6,357 nucleotides of DNA, from contig JALWRY010000210.1 in NCBI GenBank assembly GCA_027080445.1, positions 1-6,357 on the forward strand, written 5' to 3'. The position numbers were made by a program, and so were the translations under genes. A model generated the notes under the pieces. The model was not told where the DNA came from. It saw only the letters and a list, made by a program, of their open reading frames with translations, and ran no database searches. Of this stretch, positions 5,972-6,357 are shown piece after piece; position 1 is the first letter of the stretch; each line of letters begins with the position of its first letter. Origin of the DNA: Thiohalobacter sp. Its GTDB lineage: Bacteria; Pseudomonadota; Gammaproteobacteria; DSM-19610.

Positions 5972-6247
5972 ATGGGTCCACAAAACAGTTTCCCCCTCTT
6001 TCAGGTGGATGCCTTTACGACGAATAAAGCATTCTCGGGCAACCCCGCGGCGGTTTGCCTGCTGGAGACGCCGCAGGATGCGGCCTGGATGCAGGCGGTT
6101 GCGGCGGAAATGAATCTAAGTGAAACCGCCTTCGTCAGGCCCGTCGATGACGGATTTGAGCTGCGCTGGTTTACGCCAGCGGTCGAGGTGGATTTGTGTG
6201 GCCCTTCCGTCGAGCTCGATGTTGCAGACGTCCTTCATTGCCTCTAG
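5972..6247 (+). pseudogene. PhzF-family protein, 5' third only, truncated by foreign sequence
   Basis: A ribosome site AGGAG (5960-5964) lies 7 nt before the ATG. The first about 77 residues are a clear PhzF-family (phenazine biosynthesis-like, diaminopimelate-epimerase fold) N-terminus: FQVDAFTTNKAFSGNPAAVC, then MNLSETAFV with the conserved Glu (E51) at the position of the PhzF catalytic acid, then LRWFTPAVEVDLCG. In homologues His-Ala follows, continuing to about 260-300 residues. Here homology stops after codon 77 (about 6202) and 14 unrelated residues lead to TAG at 6245-6247. The base composition changes at the same point. The product cannot fold as a two-lobed enzyme. The rest of the gene may lie beyond the window if this is an insertion. 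Confidence 0.85.
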
Positions 6248-6357
6248 GTCGAGGAGCGAGGCCGAGCTTCCGGGCGGGGCCGCCCGGGAACGGAGATGTT
6301 GAACGCCGGGGGGCCGGAGCCGGTCCCGGTTTCCGCGCCCCAGCATTACGGCGATTG
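6203..6357. other. GC-rich foreign block, probable end of an inserted element (runs off the window)
   Basis: Counted GC is about 69% over 157 bases from 6201, well above the upstream genes. The boundary coincides with loss of PhzF homology. The block has GC hairpins: CCGGGCGG (6270-6277) pairs with CCGCCCGG (6280-6287), and another lies around 6308-6327. An ATG at 6296 opens a frame (MLNAGGPEPVPVSAPQHYGD) that runs off the window and could be the start of a transposase or passenger gene, but I do not recognise it. Other frames are arginine-rich and not convincing. An inverted-repeat end cannot be defined without the other side. Confidence 0.55.

Noticed and set aside
6194..6230. Group II intron 5' end (GTGTG) inside PhzF
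   Set aside because: The GTGTGG bases are part of the native PhzF codons for Leu-Cys-Gly, and the following sequence does not match intron domain I that I know. It is not supported without the downstream part.

Overview
The window looks like a chromosomal segment of a mid-GC gammaproteobacterium (GC roughly 50-55% by eye). The host guess is inference from the style of the LysR regulator, the WYL/YafY regulator and the Tag glycosylase; no single gene fixes the genus. No rRNA, tRNA, CRISPR array or phage genes are visible.

Left part (1-2690) is an intact divergent regulatory unit. On the minus strand, a secreted NTF2-like protein of the SgcJ/EcaC type (TTG start, 1591-1124) is followed after 20 bp by a zinc-free quinone-oxidoreductase-like MDR dehydrogenase (1103-135). 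Facing them on the plus strand is a LysR regulator (1704-2612) closed by a clear intrinsic terminator (2654-2688). The 112-bp gap between the divergent starts holds two dyads that could be the LysR operators. A long stem-loop with a T-tract (11-87) lies at the left edge.

The middle part (2690-4835) holds a 418-bp non-genic stretch with hairpins and a possible eroded coding remnant. It is followed by a tight plus-strand operon: a VOC/glyoxalase-like gene, a YafY-type HTH/WYL regulator, and tag (3-methyladenine DNA glycosylase I), the last two overlapping by 14 bp. The VOC gene is broken by a 160-162-bp palindromic, non-coding MITE-like element inserted in a CTAG site. Removing the element plus one target copy restores a continuous 127-codon frame, so the insertion is a simple and probably recent event.

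The right part (4854-6357) is decaying. It holds a GNAT acetyltransferase lacking its N-terminal third and with an altered acetyl-CoA loop. Next comes a minus-strand MocR/aminotransferase-like regulator with two TAG stops and a frameshift. Last is the 5' third of a PhzF-family gene that ends abruptly at about 6203 in a foreign block of about 69% GC, running off the window.

The most notable feature is therefore mobile-element-driven gene disruption: one precisely dissectable MITE insertion and one probable larger insertion. I see no convincing new defence or biosynthetic system.
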